26,711 bases of DNA, from positions 1-26,711 of the forward strand of contig CAKSFY010000019.1 in the NCBI GenBank assembly GCA_934454035.1, read 5' to 3'. Positions 7,522 through 15,198 of this stretch are shown in pieces. This stretch comes from an uncultured Clostridia bacterium. GTDB taxonomy: Bacteria; Bacillota; Clostridia; UBA1381. The notes below the pieces were generated by a model. The model had not been told where the DNA came from. It saw only the letters and a list, made by a program, of their open reading frames with translations, and did not search any database. How positions within the stretch are numbered: the first letter of the stretch is position 1; each line of letters opens with the position of its first letter. The translations under genes were made by a program, and so were the position numbers.

Positions 7522-8562
7522 TTATTCTCCTTTTTCATTTTTAGATATAGCTTCCCACAATCCCTCAAGATAAACAGCTCCAAGTGCTCTGTCATACAGT
7601 CCGTATCCGGGTCTGCCGGTTTCGCCCCAGATCATTCTTCCGTGGTCGGGCCGCATATATCCGTCAAAACCTACGTCATGATATGCTTTCATAATTTTAT
7701 ACATATCCAAAGAACCGAACATATGCCCCGATTCCTCAAAGCATCTGTCGCCGGTAATTTTTATATTTCGCATGTGTGCAAAATGTATTCTGTCTGCAAA
7801 GGCATATACCATATCGGCAATATCATTTTCGGGAGATACTCCGAGTGAACCGCTGCAAAGAGTTAATCCGTTATATTTGCTTTCGTTTAACTTGAACAGA
7901 CGCTCTATATTTTTCTTTGATGTAATAATTCTCGGCAATCCGAAAATGCTCCAGGGAGGGTCATCCGGATGAATTGCCATTTTGACTTTTACCTCCTCAC
8001 ATACCTTTATGACGCGGTCAAGAAAATATTTAAGGTTATTCCATAAATCTTCCTCTGTTACATTTTTGTATTGCTCCAGCAGCTTTTTCATGCCGTCTTT
8101 TGTATAACTGGAGTCCCAGCCCGGCAAGGATAAGTCACCTGTCAGCGGATTCATGCTGAGAACCGTATCTCTGTCATAGCTCAGAGCATTTGAACCGTCC
8201 GAAAGCTGATGTGCCAAATCGGAACGTGTCCAATCGAATACAGGCATAAAATTATAGCATACGCAGTCAATGCCGGCTTTTGCAAGATTTCTGATTGTGG
8301 TGCAGTAGTTTTCGATATATCTGTCCCTGTCGCCGCATCCCAGTTTAATATCTTCGTGCACCGGAACGCTTTCGATAACAGATAGCTCAAGTCCTGCCGC
8401 TTCTATTTCTTGTTTCAGCGAGAGAATGCTCTCCAAGTCCCAAGCTTCGCCGACAGGAATATCGTAAATTGCCGAGACTATCCCGGTTACTCCGGGAATT
8501 TGTCTTATTTTTTCTAAGGTTACGGGATCATCTTTCCCGTACCATCTGAAAGTCATTTTCAT
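7522..8562 (-). CDS. uxuA: Mannonate dehydratase
   Basis: Cytosolic TIM-barrel enzyme that dehydrates D-mannonate to 2-keto-3-deoxygluconate using a divalent metal. Characteristic stretches are MTFRWYG at the start, AIHPDDPPWSIFGLPRI, TLCSGSLGV, HMRN and RPDHGRMIW near the C-terminus, which carry the His, Cys and Asp residues of the metal site. I chose the ATG at 8562 (MKMTFRWYG): AAAGGA lies about 10 nt upstream, and an ATG 30 nt further upstream would overlap the preceding gene. The 346 residues match Gram-positive UxuA. It sits between the glycosidase-like gene and the SDR oxidoreductase. The 2-keto-3-deoxygluconate kinase and aldolase that must follow are not in this window. Confidence 0.95.
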   Translation of the reverse strand: MKMTFRWYGKDDPVTLEKIRQIPGVTGIVSAIYDIPVGEAWDLESILSLKQEIEAAGLELSVIESVPVHEDIKLGCGDRDRYIENYCTTIRNLAKAGIDCVCYNFMPVFDWTRSDLAHQLSDGSNALSYDRDTVLSMNPLTGDLSLPGWDSSYTKDGMKKLLEQYKNVTEEDLWNNLKYFLDRVIKVCEEVKVKMAIHPDDPPWSIFGLPRIITSKKNIERLFKLNESKYNGLTLCSGSLGVSPENDIADMVYAFADRIHFAHMRNIKITGDRCFEESGHMFGSLDMYKIMKAYHDVGFDGYMRPDHGRMIWGETGRPGYGLYDRALGAVYLEGLWEAISKNEKGE

Positions 8563-8582
8563 ATTTTGTAGTTCCTTTCTTT

Positions 8583-10352
8583 TTATTCCCAAAAATTATT
8601 GCTTAAATTTTCATCAAGTACAAAAGCGACTGCACCGGACCATGCCTGCAACAGCGAACCGTCCTTGCAATAGGGTGAAAAATATTCTATCGGTGTATAA
8701 TTTCCTTTCGACAGATTGTATTCAAAGGGAATTGTTAATAAATGCTTATAATTCATATGAAATTTTCTTTTTGCATAAGCGTACATCGCAGAAAGGTAAG
8801 GCCAGTTTGCACCATTGTGATAATTAAAACTTTGAGATGATTTGTGACATGCCGAATCTATACGACTGTAGAACGGATATACACACATGCTGCCGAAGTT
8901 TATATCAATTCCGTTGTTTTGGGTTTCAAGCATTTGCTCCATTTTCAAAAGCATACGTTTTGCACGTTCGCAATCAGCAATATTATATATGGCGGCAAAA
9001 ACTGTGTCTATTGAAAGATTGTTTTCTGAATAATCTTCATTTTTGAAATTAATATAATATCCTTTTTCCTCATTCCACAAAATTTTATTAATTGCTGTTT
9101 TGACATTTTCAAAATGTTCAATATATTTTGAGTATTGCTCTTTTTCACCTTTTCTTTTAAAGATTTCAGCAATACAATATATTGCTCTTGCATACAGAAC
9201 CTCATCATATGTAACATACCCGTATCTGTTCACTTCATCTGCCCAATCTCTTTTGTTATAGCGTCCTTGCTTGTATAGTAAACCGGTATCGTCCGTATTT
9301 TTTGAAAGATGTTCTACAGATAAAACTGCTTTCTTGAATATAGTAGTGTCGTCTACTTTAAAATCAGCAAAAGATATATCACCGCTGAAATGGATATAGT
9401 CGTAAAGCATCATGGCAAGAAAAGAAGGACTGTCATAATGATCGCCCCACCATTCGGAATAATCACATATGACGGCAGATGGGCATGAACCGTCATTTTG
9501 TATGCCTGTTGCAAGAGTTATAATCTGATTTTTTACTTTCTCAAGATCATTGCTATACATAGATAAAACCGTAAAATAGGAATCTCTGTAATAGCTCCGC
9601 ATAGGTGATAAATATCTGCAGCCTGCCATAAATGCTTTGTAATTGCCCTTTTCCTTATAATTTTCCAATGCGCACCAGTATGACGACTGGAAAAGAGCGG
9701 TTTCTGTATCATTCAGATTGGCAGGGATTTTTACATCTTCAATTTCTTTTTGTACTATATCGCAAATTTTATCAAAATTTTCAAGAGATGAATCAAAGTT
9801 AGTAATTTCGGCGCAGTATATAATTCGTGTACGGATTTTCTGAGTTTTATTATTGAGAGTTAAATACACGGTATTATTTTCCGGCACATAGTTAAAGTCG
9901 GAATCAGATACAAATAATTGATTTTCGTTCGTCAGCTGTTTGCCGGTGTAACATAAGTCATTCCAAAAGAATCCTCCGGTAATTCCGATTTGTACGACAT
10001 CGTTTTTGTTATTTGTTGATAGGGTGTAAGATGTATATATGCCGTGGTTATTTTTGTCAAGAAATTGTTCGATTATTATTGCTGCATTGTTTAAATCTAT
10101 TTCAGTTATTTGTTTTCTCCCTATCATATATACTTTTTTGTTTAAAAGCATATCCTGCATTTTTCCGTTGTATGATATGTTTATGAATTCAATCGGAATG
10201 TTAAATGTTGAACCATCGGCAATAGAATAGTAATTAATTCCGCCACAGCCGTTAAATTGCGCACTTAAGACATAGTTTGATACATCATAGTTGGCAGATT
10301 CGTAAAGTTTTCCGGAGGCAACAATTGCTCCGTTGACAAATTTATGTTCCAT
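8583..10352 (-). CDS. Cytoplasmic (alpha/alpha)6-barrel glycoside hydrolase-like protein
   Basis: Probable glycosidase of the MGH1/GH63/amylo-1,6-glucosidase-like fold; exact family and substrate unknown. The N-terminal 200 or so residues look like a beta-sandwich; the rest is helical with repeated aromatic-rich turns. Suggestive motifs are RDSYF (256-260), WWGDHYDSPSF (301-311), WADEVNRYGYVTYDEVLYARA, and TPIEYFSPYCKDGSLLQAWSGA near the C-terminus, where such enzymes carry catalytic acidic residues (E556 is a candidate). There is no signal peptide, so it would act on imported saccharide. GAGGT lies 8 nt before the ATG. It lies between an oxidoreductase gene and uxuA, so a uronic acid-containing substrate is plausible. 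It appears richer in Asn, Lys and Tyr than its neighbours, suggesting AT-richer composition and perhaps separate acquisition. Confidence 0.62.
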   Translation of the reverse strand: MEHKFVNGAIVASGKLYESANYDVSNYVLSAQFNGCGGINYYSIADGSTFNIPIEFINISYNGKMQDMLLNKKVYMIGRKQITEIDLNNAAIIIEQFLDKNNHGIYTSYTLSTNNKNDVVQIGITGGFFWNDLCYTGKQLTNENQLFVSDSDFNYVPENNTVYLTLNNKTQKIRTRIIYCAEITNFDSSLENFDKICDIVQKEIEDVKIPANLNDTETALFQSSYWCALENYKEKGNYKAFMAGCRYLSPMRSYYRDSYFTVLSMYSNDLEKVKNQIITLATGIQNDGSCPSAVICDYSEWWGDHYDSPSFLAMMLYDYIHFSGDISFADFKVDDTTIFKKAVLSVEHLSKNTDDTGLLYKQGRYNKRDWADEVNRYGYVTYDEVLYARAIYCIAEIFKRKGEKEQYSKYIEHFENVKTAINKILWNEEKGYYINFKNEDYSENNLSIDTVFAAIYNIADCERAKRMLLKMEQMLETQNNGIDINFGSMCVYPFYSRIDSACHKSSQSFNYHNGANWPYLSAMYAYAKRKFHMNYKHLLTIPFEYNLSKGNYTPIEYFSPYCKDGSLLQAWSGAVAFVLDENLSNNFWE

Positions 10353-10374
10353 TTTTTATACCTCATTTATATTA

Positions 10375-11385
10375 TTATAAATTAACAGAAAGCCAATCCT
10401 TTCCTAAATTTAATCCTTTTTTGTACATTGACAGCATAACTTTTGCCGAATGAAATCCGTTGCTTAAATCAATATATTCTCCGCTGCCCGTTTCAAGGTT
10501 TTTGTAAAAGTCGTCAATCACCTTTCTGTGACCGCCGCCCCAGCATTTTTTGCCGTCTATAATCTGAACATCGCTCGAAATTATTTCAACATCATCGCAT
10601 ATTTTGTACAGCTTATTGTCTGCATAGCGGAATGCCGCATTTTCAAAAAACATTTCAAGTCTGAACGGTGCGTCAACGGAGAATGTGTTTGCGGCAAAGA
10701 ATATTGCTTTTGAGCCGTTTTTTAGTTTAAACAAGGCTTCTGCGGTGTCCTCAACTTCAATTGAGGGTGTTGCTTTGTTTGTCAAATCCGACTTTATCTC
10801 GGATATATTGCCGAGATAATCAACAAGATCAATCAAATGTACCGCTTGATTGATTAAAACTCCGCCGCCTTCATGAGCCCAGCTGCCGCGCCATTCGGCT
10901 GACGCGTAATAGTCAGCAGTTCTGTTCCATGTCAGAAAGGCGCATATTCCCATAAGCTTTCCGAGCGTCTTATCAGTGTCAATAATATGCTTAAGTTCTT
11001 GGATGCAGGTGTTTGTTCTGTTTTGAAGCATAATGCATGATTTTTTACCGGAAGCAGAGTACGCCTTTTCAAGCTCTTCAAGCTCATCAGGCTTCATTAC
11101 GGCAGGCTTTTCAAGTACAATATGCTTTCCTGCATTTAATGCTTTTACTGCCATATCCTTATGGAGATAATGTGGAGTGCATATATGTACGCTGTTAATA
11201 TCGTCGTCGGCAAGCACATCTTCAAAAGAATAATAGATTTTTGCTTTATAGAGCTTTCCGTATTTGTCGGCACGCGCTTTGTCTGTGTCGCATACGGCGC
11301 AAATGTTTGCATATTCTGTTTTCTGTACTGCATGTGCATGAACCGGACCGATTGCACCGAGACCGACTATACAAGCATTTTTCAT
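10375..11385 (-). CDS. Gfo/Idh/MocA-family oxidoreductase (copy 2)
   Basis: Predicted NAD(P)-dependent sugar or sugar-acid dehydrogenase. The N-terminal Rossmann fold shows GLGAIGPVHAHAV, and the hallmark EKP motif is in LEKPAVM; the C-terminal beta-sheet domain includes GGGVLINQAVHLIDL, whose histidine is the usual active-site residue. Length 336 is typical. The SD is AAGGATGG about 6 nt from ATG. It starts 16 nt after the stop of the adjacent isomerase gene and ends 22 nt before the glycosidase-like gene. Together with the isomerase it repeats the gene pair found just upstream, which suggests they act on successive or parallel steps. Reactions of the family include oxidation at C1, C2, C3 or inositol carbons; which applies here cannot be told. 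Confidence 0.88.
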   Translation of the reverse strand: MKNACIVGLGAIGPVHAHAVQKTEYANICAVCDTDKARADKYGKLYKAKIYYSFEDVLADDDINSVHICTPHYLHKDMAVKALNAGKHIVLEKPAVMKPDELEELEKAYSASGKKSCIMLQNRTNTCIQELKHIIDTDKTLGKLMGICAFLTWNRTADYYASAEWRGSWAHEGGGVLINQAVHLIDLVDYLGNISEIKSDLTNKATPSIEVEDTAEALFKLKNGSKAIFFAANTFSVDAPFRLEMFFENAAFRYADNKLYKICDDVEIISSDVQIIDGKKCWGGGHRKVIDDFYKNLETGSGEYIDLSNGFHSAKVMLSMYKKGLNLGKDWLSVNL

Positions 11386-11401
11386 AGTACACCATCCTTT
11401 T

Positions 11402-12157
11402 TTATATAAAGCCCTTTTGTGTCAGATACTTATAACTTATTTCCAAACTGTCAAACGGGTTTCCGGAACAAGTATCCTGCTCAACCATTGCCCATTTGCT
11501 GCCGGCTTCCTCTGATGCTTTGATTATTGAATCCCAGTCGAGATTGCCTTTGCCTATCTCACTGATTATCTGTGTACCGTTTTTGATTGCCAAATCCTTA
11601 TAATGAATTACAATGGCACGATTTCCGAGTTTCTTTATAAAATCGGCAGGATTGATACCGGAAAAGGCCAGCCAATATACATCGACTATAAAATCAAAAT
11701 TGCCGTGTTCGGTCATATAATCCATAATCGTAGTTCCGTCCGAAAGCTTTTCAAATTCAATATGATGATTGTGATAGGCAAACGATATGCCTGCGTCAGC
11801 CATTTTCTCGGAAATAATATTCAATTTTTCAATAAACGGTTTTAATGAATTTACCGTTTTCGCTTCTGTATTCATGTAACCGAGACCTGCAATGCTGCAC
11901 CCCAACCGCTTGTGAAAATCAATCATTTCATCAAGCCTTTCGGTATAATCGTCATATGATTTGTGCGTGCAGGCAATTTCTATATTGTATTTTTTGCAGA
12001 TTTCCCTCATAATTTCCGGGGCAATATTGCCCACTGCAGAAATTTGAACCGACTTATATCCTATATCCGATATTCTTTTGACTGTTTCTTCAAAATCCTC
12101 TTTATTTTTTGTAAAGTCACGAACTGTATATAATTGTGCTCCGATTCGTTTATCCAT
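11402..12157 (-). CDS. Sugar phosphate isomerase/epimerase-like TIM barrel (copy 2)
   Basis: AP-endonuclease-2/xylose isomerase-like TIM barrel, a fold that includes epimerases, isomerases, dehydratases and newer C-glycoside or 3-keto-glycoside lyases. Metal-binding motifs are visible: YHNHHIEF, DVYWLAFSG and the C-terminal MVEQDTC. The start at 12157 (MDKRIGAQLYTVRDF) is chosen because AAGGAG sits 9 nt before it and because this N-terminus is standard; an upstream ATG would overlap the previous gene. It is 251 residues long. It lies 16 nt after the first oxidoreductase gene and forms the second isomerase-oxidoreductase pair. It is clearly divergent from the other isomerase in the operon, so this is not a recent duplication. 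Confidence 0.87.
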   Translation of the reverse strand: MDKRIGAQLYTVRDFTKNKEDFEETVKRISDIGYKSVQISAVGNIAPEIMREICKKYNIEIACTHKSYDDYTERLDEMIDFHKRLGCSIAGLGYMNTEAKTVNSLKPFIEKLNIISEKMADAGISFAYHNHHIEFEKLSDGTTIMDYMTEHGNFDFIVDVYWLAFSGINPADFIKKLGNRAIVIHYKDLAIKNGTQIISEIGKGNLDWDSIIKASEEAGSKWAMVEQDTCSGNPFDSLEISYKYLTQKGFI

Positions 12158-12173
12158 GATTATATTCTCCTTA

Positions 12174-13334
12174 TTAATAAGTGTACGATAGATCAACAGT
12201 TGTACTGGCTTCTTTTTTTACAACGGTTGAAGCATTGATTTTTTCTTGCAAAAGCTTATAAAATTCGTCATCAGGGAAATTTGCAACATCTGCCCATCCA
12301 CCTGTCCAGGCACTGTAGTGAATTGCGTTTGATATGGTAAGACCGTTAATCCCCTCATATCCGGGAGCTAAAAGCTCATCGCCTTTTAATATTGCATTTG
12401 CAAAGTTTTTAAGTATTCCGACGTGCTGAGGACCGCCGTTTTTATCTGCCGGGACTTCACAGTTCCACCACTCGGGAGTTCCGAACGGCGCAGTGTTTGT
12501 TTTGTTAAATTCTCTTTCCGAAATTACATTCCTCTTGAATTTTATTTCGTTATTCTCAACAGTGACTGTTCCCATATCACAGGAGATTTCAAGGCGGTTT
12601 GTTCCCGGAGCTTCACCTGTCGAGGTAATATATACGCCTGTCATACCATTGTCATACTGCATAAAAGCGGTAACATCATCTTCAACCTCAATGTCGTAAT
12701 ATTTCCCGAAAGAAACATGTGACATTATTTTTGAAGGCATTCCGAACAACCATTGCCACAGGTCAAGCTGATGCGGATTTTGGTTTATAAGTGCACCGCC
12801 GCCCTCGGTTTTCCAGGTTGAACGCCAGGTACAGCTGTCATGATATGCCTGCGGTCTGTACCAGTCTGTAATTATCCATGCAACTCTTTTGATATTTCCC
12901 AAAGAACCGTTTCGGATAAGCTCTCTTAATTTTTGGTATACGGGATTTGTACGCTGATTGTACATGATTCCGAATATTTTACCGCTTTTTTCGGCTGCTT
13001 TGTTCATTTCCTTAACCTGGGCGGTATATACTCCGGCAGGCTTTTCTGTCAGTACATGAAGTCCGTGTGCAAAAGCATTTATTGCTATGGGAGGGTGAAA
13101 ATAGTGAGGTACCGCTATCAAAACTGCATCAACCAAGCCGCTTTCAATCAATTCGTCGGAATTTTCAAATACTTTGATGTCCGGATATTTTGCGTTTAAT
13201 TTTTTACGTTTTTCCGGGTCAATATCGCACAGCGCGCCGATCTCCATATTCGGAACTTTTCCGGTTATTATACTGTTTAAATGCTGAGTTCCCATATTAC
13301 CGATTCCGATAATACCGATTTTTACTTTTTCCAT
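12174..13334 (-). CDS. Gfo/Idh/MocA-family oxidoreductase (copy 1)
   Basis: Predicted NAD(P)-dependent oxidoreductase acting on a sugar derivative. The Rossmann motif is GIIGIGNMGTQH at the N-terminus; the conserved lysine motif is TEKPAG; the second domain has GGGALINQNPHQLDLWQW, containing the probable catalytic histidine. At 386 residues it is longer than copy 2, mainly from an extended C-terminal region ending in a lysine/serine/threonine-rich tail. The SD AAGGTGG is about 9 nt before ATG. It starts 1 nt after the stop of the first isomerase gene, a tight coupling that argues for a shared pathway. Low resemblance to copy 2 outside the family motifs suggests a different substrate or position. 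Confidence 0.88.
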   Translation of the reverse strand: MEKVKIGIIGIGNMGTQHLNSIITGKVPNMEIGALCDIDPEKRKKLNAKYPDIKVFENSDELIESGLVDAVLIAVPHYFHPPIAINAFAHGLHVLTEKPAGVYTAQVKEMNKAAEKSGKIFGIMYNQRTNPVYQKLRELIRNGSLGNIKRVAWIITDWYRPQAYHDSCTWRSTWKTEGGGALINQNPHQLDLWQWLFGMPSKIMSHVSFGKYYDIEVEDDVTAFMQYDNGMTGVYITSTGEAPGTNRLEISCDMGTVTVENNEIKFKRNVISEREFNKTNTAPFGTPEWWNCEVPADKNGGPQHVGILKNFANAILKGDELLAPGYEGINGLTISNAIHYSAWTGGWADVANFPDDEFYKLLQEKINASTVVKKEASTTVDLSYTY

Positions 13335-13335
13335 T

Positions 13336-14190
13336 TTATTTTACCACCTTATCTAAAATCTTTTTCAGGCTTTCATATGCCAGTGTAAATTTGTCCGGAG
13401 TGCTTTTACTGAGTTTAAGCATTGTGTCATTTAATTCAAGGTTTGCAAGTCCCGAAAAACTGCCCAAATGGGGCTCAAGACTTAAAAAGCCTTCATAGTC
13501 GGATGCATATAAATCACTTACAATGTTTTCAACGCCTCCGACTCCGTAGCCTGCCGGTACAACCTCTCCGTCGGGAAGAGCGTCTTTGATATGCATGTAA
13601 ACAATATGCTTTTTCAGCATATTAAATGCCTTCGGGTAAACATCCTCACCGCATTGCACAAAGTTTGCAGGGTCGAATACCCCCATTAATGCAGGAGATT
13701 TAACATTTTCAAAAATATCAAGACATCTGTCGGCAATATCGCCGTAGATTTCTTTTTCGTTTTCGTGAAGAAGAATAACCCCCTCTTTTTCGGCTAAATC
13801 ACACATTGCTCTCATTCTTTTCAGTACTTCATCTCTGTAAATTGACGCATCTTCGCCCTGCGGAATAAAAAAGCTGAAAATTCTTATGTATTTTGTGCCC
13901 AGCTCTTTTGCAATATGTATTACTCTTTTGAGCTTCTCCAGATGTGGCTCGAAATCGTCTTTAATGCTTATTTTACCGATAGGAGAGCCGATTGATGACA
14001 CCTTTATACCGTAATCCGACATGTCTTTTTTCAATTGTGCCAGTTGATTGTCGTCAATATCCGCAATATTAACTCCGTTTATTCCTCTCGGTTCAAAATA
14101 AGAGATTCCGAGCTTATTTAAGTGAGAAAATTGTTTTGTGATTTCTGAATCTATTTCGTCCGAAAATCCGCTTATAATAAATTTTGCCAT
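13336..14190 (-). CDS. Sugar phosphate isomerase/epimerase-like TIM barrel (copy 1)
   Basis: First gene of the minus-strand operon. TIM-barrel protein of the AP-endonuclease-2 family; the N-terminal SGFSDEID, the HENEKEIYGD metal/substrate motif, GVFDPANFVQCG, MHIKDA and SLEPHL near the C-terminus are typical, with Glu, Asp, His and Glu as the likely divalent-metal ligands. Length is 284. The ATG follows AAGGAG by about 8-9 nt. Transcription starts in the divergent region shared with the AraC gene, where the probable operator lies. The reaction is not known; in neighbouring pathways relatives act as epimerases of keto-sugars or as lyases of 3-keto-glycosides. Confidence 0.87.
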   Translation of the reverse strand: MAKFIISGFSDEIDSEITKQFSHLNKLGISYFEPRGINGVNIADIDDNQLAQLKKDMSDYGIKVSSIGSPIGKISIKDDFEPHLEKLKRVIHIAKELGTKYIRIFSFFIPQGEDASIYRDEVLKRMRAMCDLAEKEGVILLHENEKEIYGDIADRCLDIFENVKSPALMGVFDPANFVQCGEDVYPKAFNMLKKHIVYMHIKDALPDGEVVPAGYGVGGVENIVSDLYASDYEGFLSLEPHLGSFSGLANLELNDTMLKLSKSTPDKFTLAYESLKKILDKVVK

Positions 14191-14224
14191 AGTGCTGACT
14201 CCTTTATTTTTTTTATTTAATTAG

Positions 14225-14253
14225 ATTTTATCATATTTATTGTAAATAAACTA
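14225..14253 (-). promoter_or_regulatory. Weak promoter of the uronate operon
   Basis: Reading the minus strand, TAAAAT (plus 14225-14230) could be the -10; 17 nt upstream the -35 position holds TAGTTT, a poor match to TTGACA. A weak -35 next to the direct-repeat operator starting at 14258 fits activation by the divergent AraC protein. Confidence 0.45.
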
Positions 14254-14257
14254 TATT

Positions 14258-14287
14258 AATATTGCTAAAAACATTGCAAATATTGCT
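14258..14287. promoter_or_regulatory. Putative AraC operator: 21-bp-spaced direct repeat
   Basis: AATATTGCT occurs at 14258-14266 and again at 14279-14287, start-to-start distance 21 bp (two helical turns), the geometry of AraC-type half-sites. The first copy abuts the weak -35 of the operon; the second overlaps the end of the -35 and the spacer of the araC-type gene's own promoter, which would also allow autorepression. Confidence 0.5.
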
Positions 14288-14302
14288 CTTTTGTGATACA
14301 AT
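14274..14302 (+). promoter_or_regulatory. Promoter of the AraC-family gene
   Basis: TTGCAA (14274-14279), 17-nt spacer, TACAAT (14297-14302). The predicted start, near 14309, would fall at the SD AGGAGG (14308-14313), leaving a very short leader. It overlaps the second operator repeat. Confidence 0.5.
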
Positions 14303-14321
14303 AAATCAGGAGGCGATACAG

Positions 14322-15140
14322 ATGAAAAAAGTTACGGTTGCAAGAAGTGACAAAAACGGATTGTGTACATATGCGCATAAATGGAGCGAACATCCTCAAT
14401 TTGTTGAGTTTAATCTGCATACGCATATTGACTATGAAATTTTTATCTTTATAAAGGGCGATGTAACATTTGTCGTTGAAGGGATTAAACGGAAACTAAC
14501 GCCTTATGATATAATTCTTATAAGAGGAAATGAACTTCATCAAATATTTTCTAATCCGGAAGCGGAATATGAAAGAGTCGTACTTAATATTGCGGATGAT
14601 TTTTTTGATTTATGGGATTGCGGTTATCTGCGTTCAATATTTTCAGGAAGCATTGCAAGCCGGTTTATCCCCGGTGAAAAACTCAGGATAGATGAATTGA
14701 GTGATGATTTGAAGCGAATAGAAAAAAATATAAAGGAAACAAAAAAGACAAGCGATACGGTGGTTAAGTGTGCAATTATTGAGCTTTTGCACGATATCAG
14801 CCGAATTACATATGAAGCAGAGGAAGAAAATACGGCGGTGTCCGAAATAATTAAGTATATTAATCTTAATATTACTCATCAGATACATCTGGATGAACTG
14901 GCGGAAAGATTTTTTCTTTCAAAGTATTATATGTGCAGAATTTTTAAAAAAACAACAGGCTTTACAATAAATCAATATATAGTTATGAAAAGAATTTTGC
15001 TTGTAAAAAAGCTTTATAAAGACGGTATGAGTCTTAGTACTGCAAGCGTGGAGGCAGGGTTCGGCGATTATGTTAATTTTTACAAGGCATATATAAAAGA
15101 ATTCGGAGTTTCGCCGAAAAAAGGAATGAAAAACAAATAG
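14322..15140 (+). CDS. AraC-family transcriptional regulator with cupin sensor domain
   Basis: Probable activator of the divergent uronate operon. The N-terminal half is a cupin-like ligand-binding domain (FNLHTHIDYEIFIFIKGDV, then PYDIILIRGNELHQI). The C-terminal 100 or so residues are the double helix-turn-helix of the AraC family: HLDELAERFFLSKYYMCRIFKK for the first unit and the terminal YVNFYKAYIKEFGVSPKK signature for the second. The start at 14322 is used because AGGAGG precedes it by 8 nt; an in-frame ATG at 14262 would lie within the promoter and operator. It is 272 residues long. The only sequence-specific clue to ligand is the operon next to it, so a sugar or uronate intermediate is inferred. 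Confidence 0.92.
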   Translation: MKKVTVARSDKNGLCTYAHKWSEHPQFVEFNLHTHIDYEIFIFIKGDVTFVVEGIKRKLTPYDIILIRGNELHQIFSNPEAEYERVVLNIADDFFDLWDCGYLRSIFSGSIASRFIPGEKLRIDELSDDLKRIEKNIKETKKTSDTVVKCAIIELLHDISRITYEAEEENTAVSEIIKYINLNITHQIHLDELAERFFLSKYYMCRIFKKTTGFTINQYIVMKRILLVKKLYKDGMSLSTASVEAGFGDYVNFYKAYIKEFGVSPKKGMKNK

Positions 15141-15148
15141 TATTCTTT

Positions 15149-15188
15149 CGGCAAAAGGTTAATATAATTTAGTATATTACTTTTGCCG
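15149..15188. repeat. 9-bp inverted repeat flanking a TATAAT, before the symporter gene
   Basis: CGGCAAAAG (15149-15157) and CTTTTGCCG (15180-15188) are exact inverted copies separated by 22 nt that include TATAAT at 15163-15168. The right arm touches the SD GGAGG (15188-15192). It could be a repressor operator around the promoter or an SD-masking hairpin in read-through mRNA from the AraC gene. It is not a good terminator because no T-run follows. Confidence 0.5.
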
Positions 15189-15198
15189 GAGGACCGAA

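Noticed and set aside
10375..14190. Recent tandem duplication of the isomerase-oxidoreductase pair
   Set aside because: Lengths, N-termini and internal motifs differ widely between copies; similarity is limited to family signatures.
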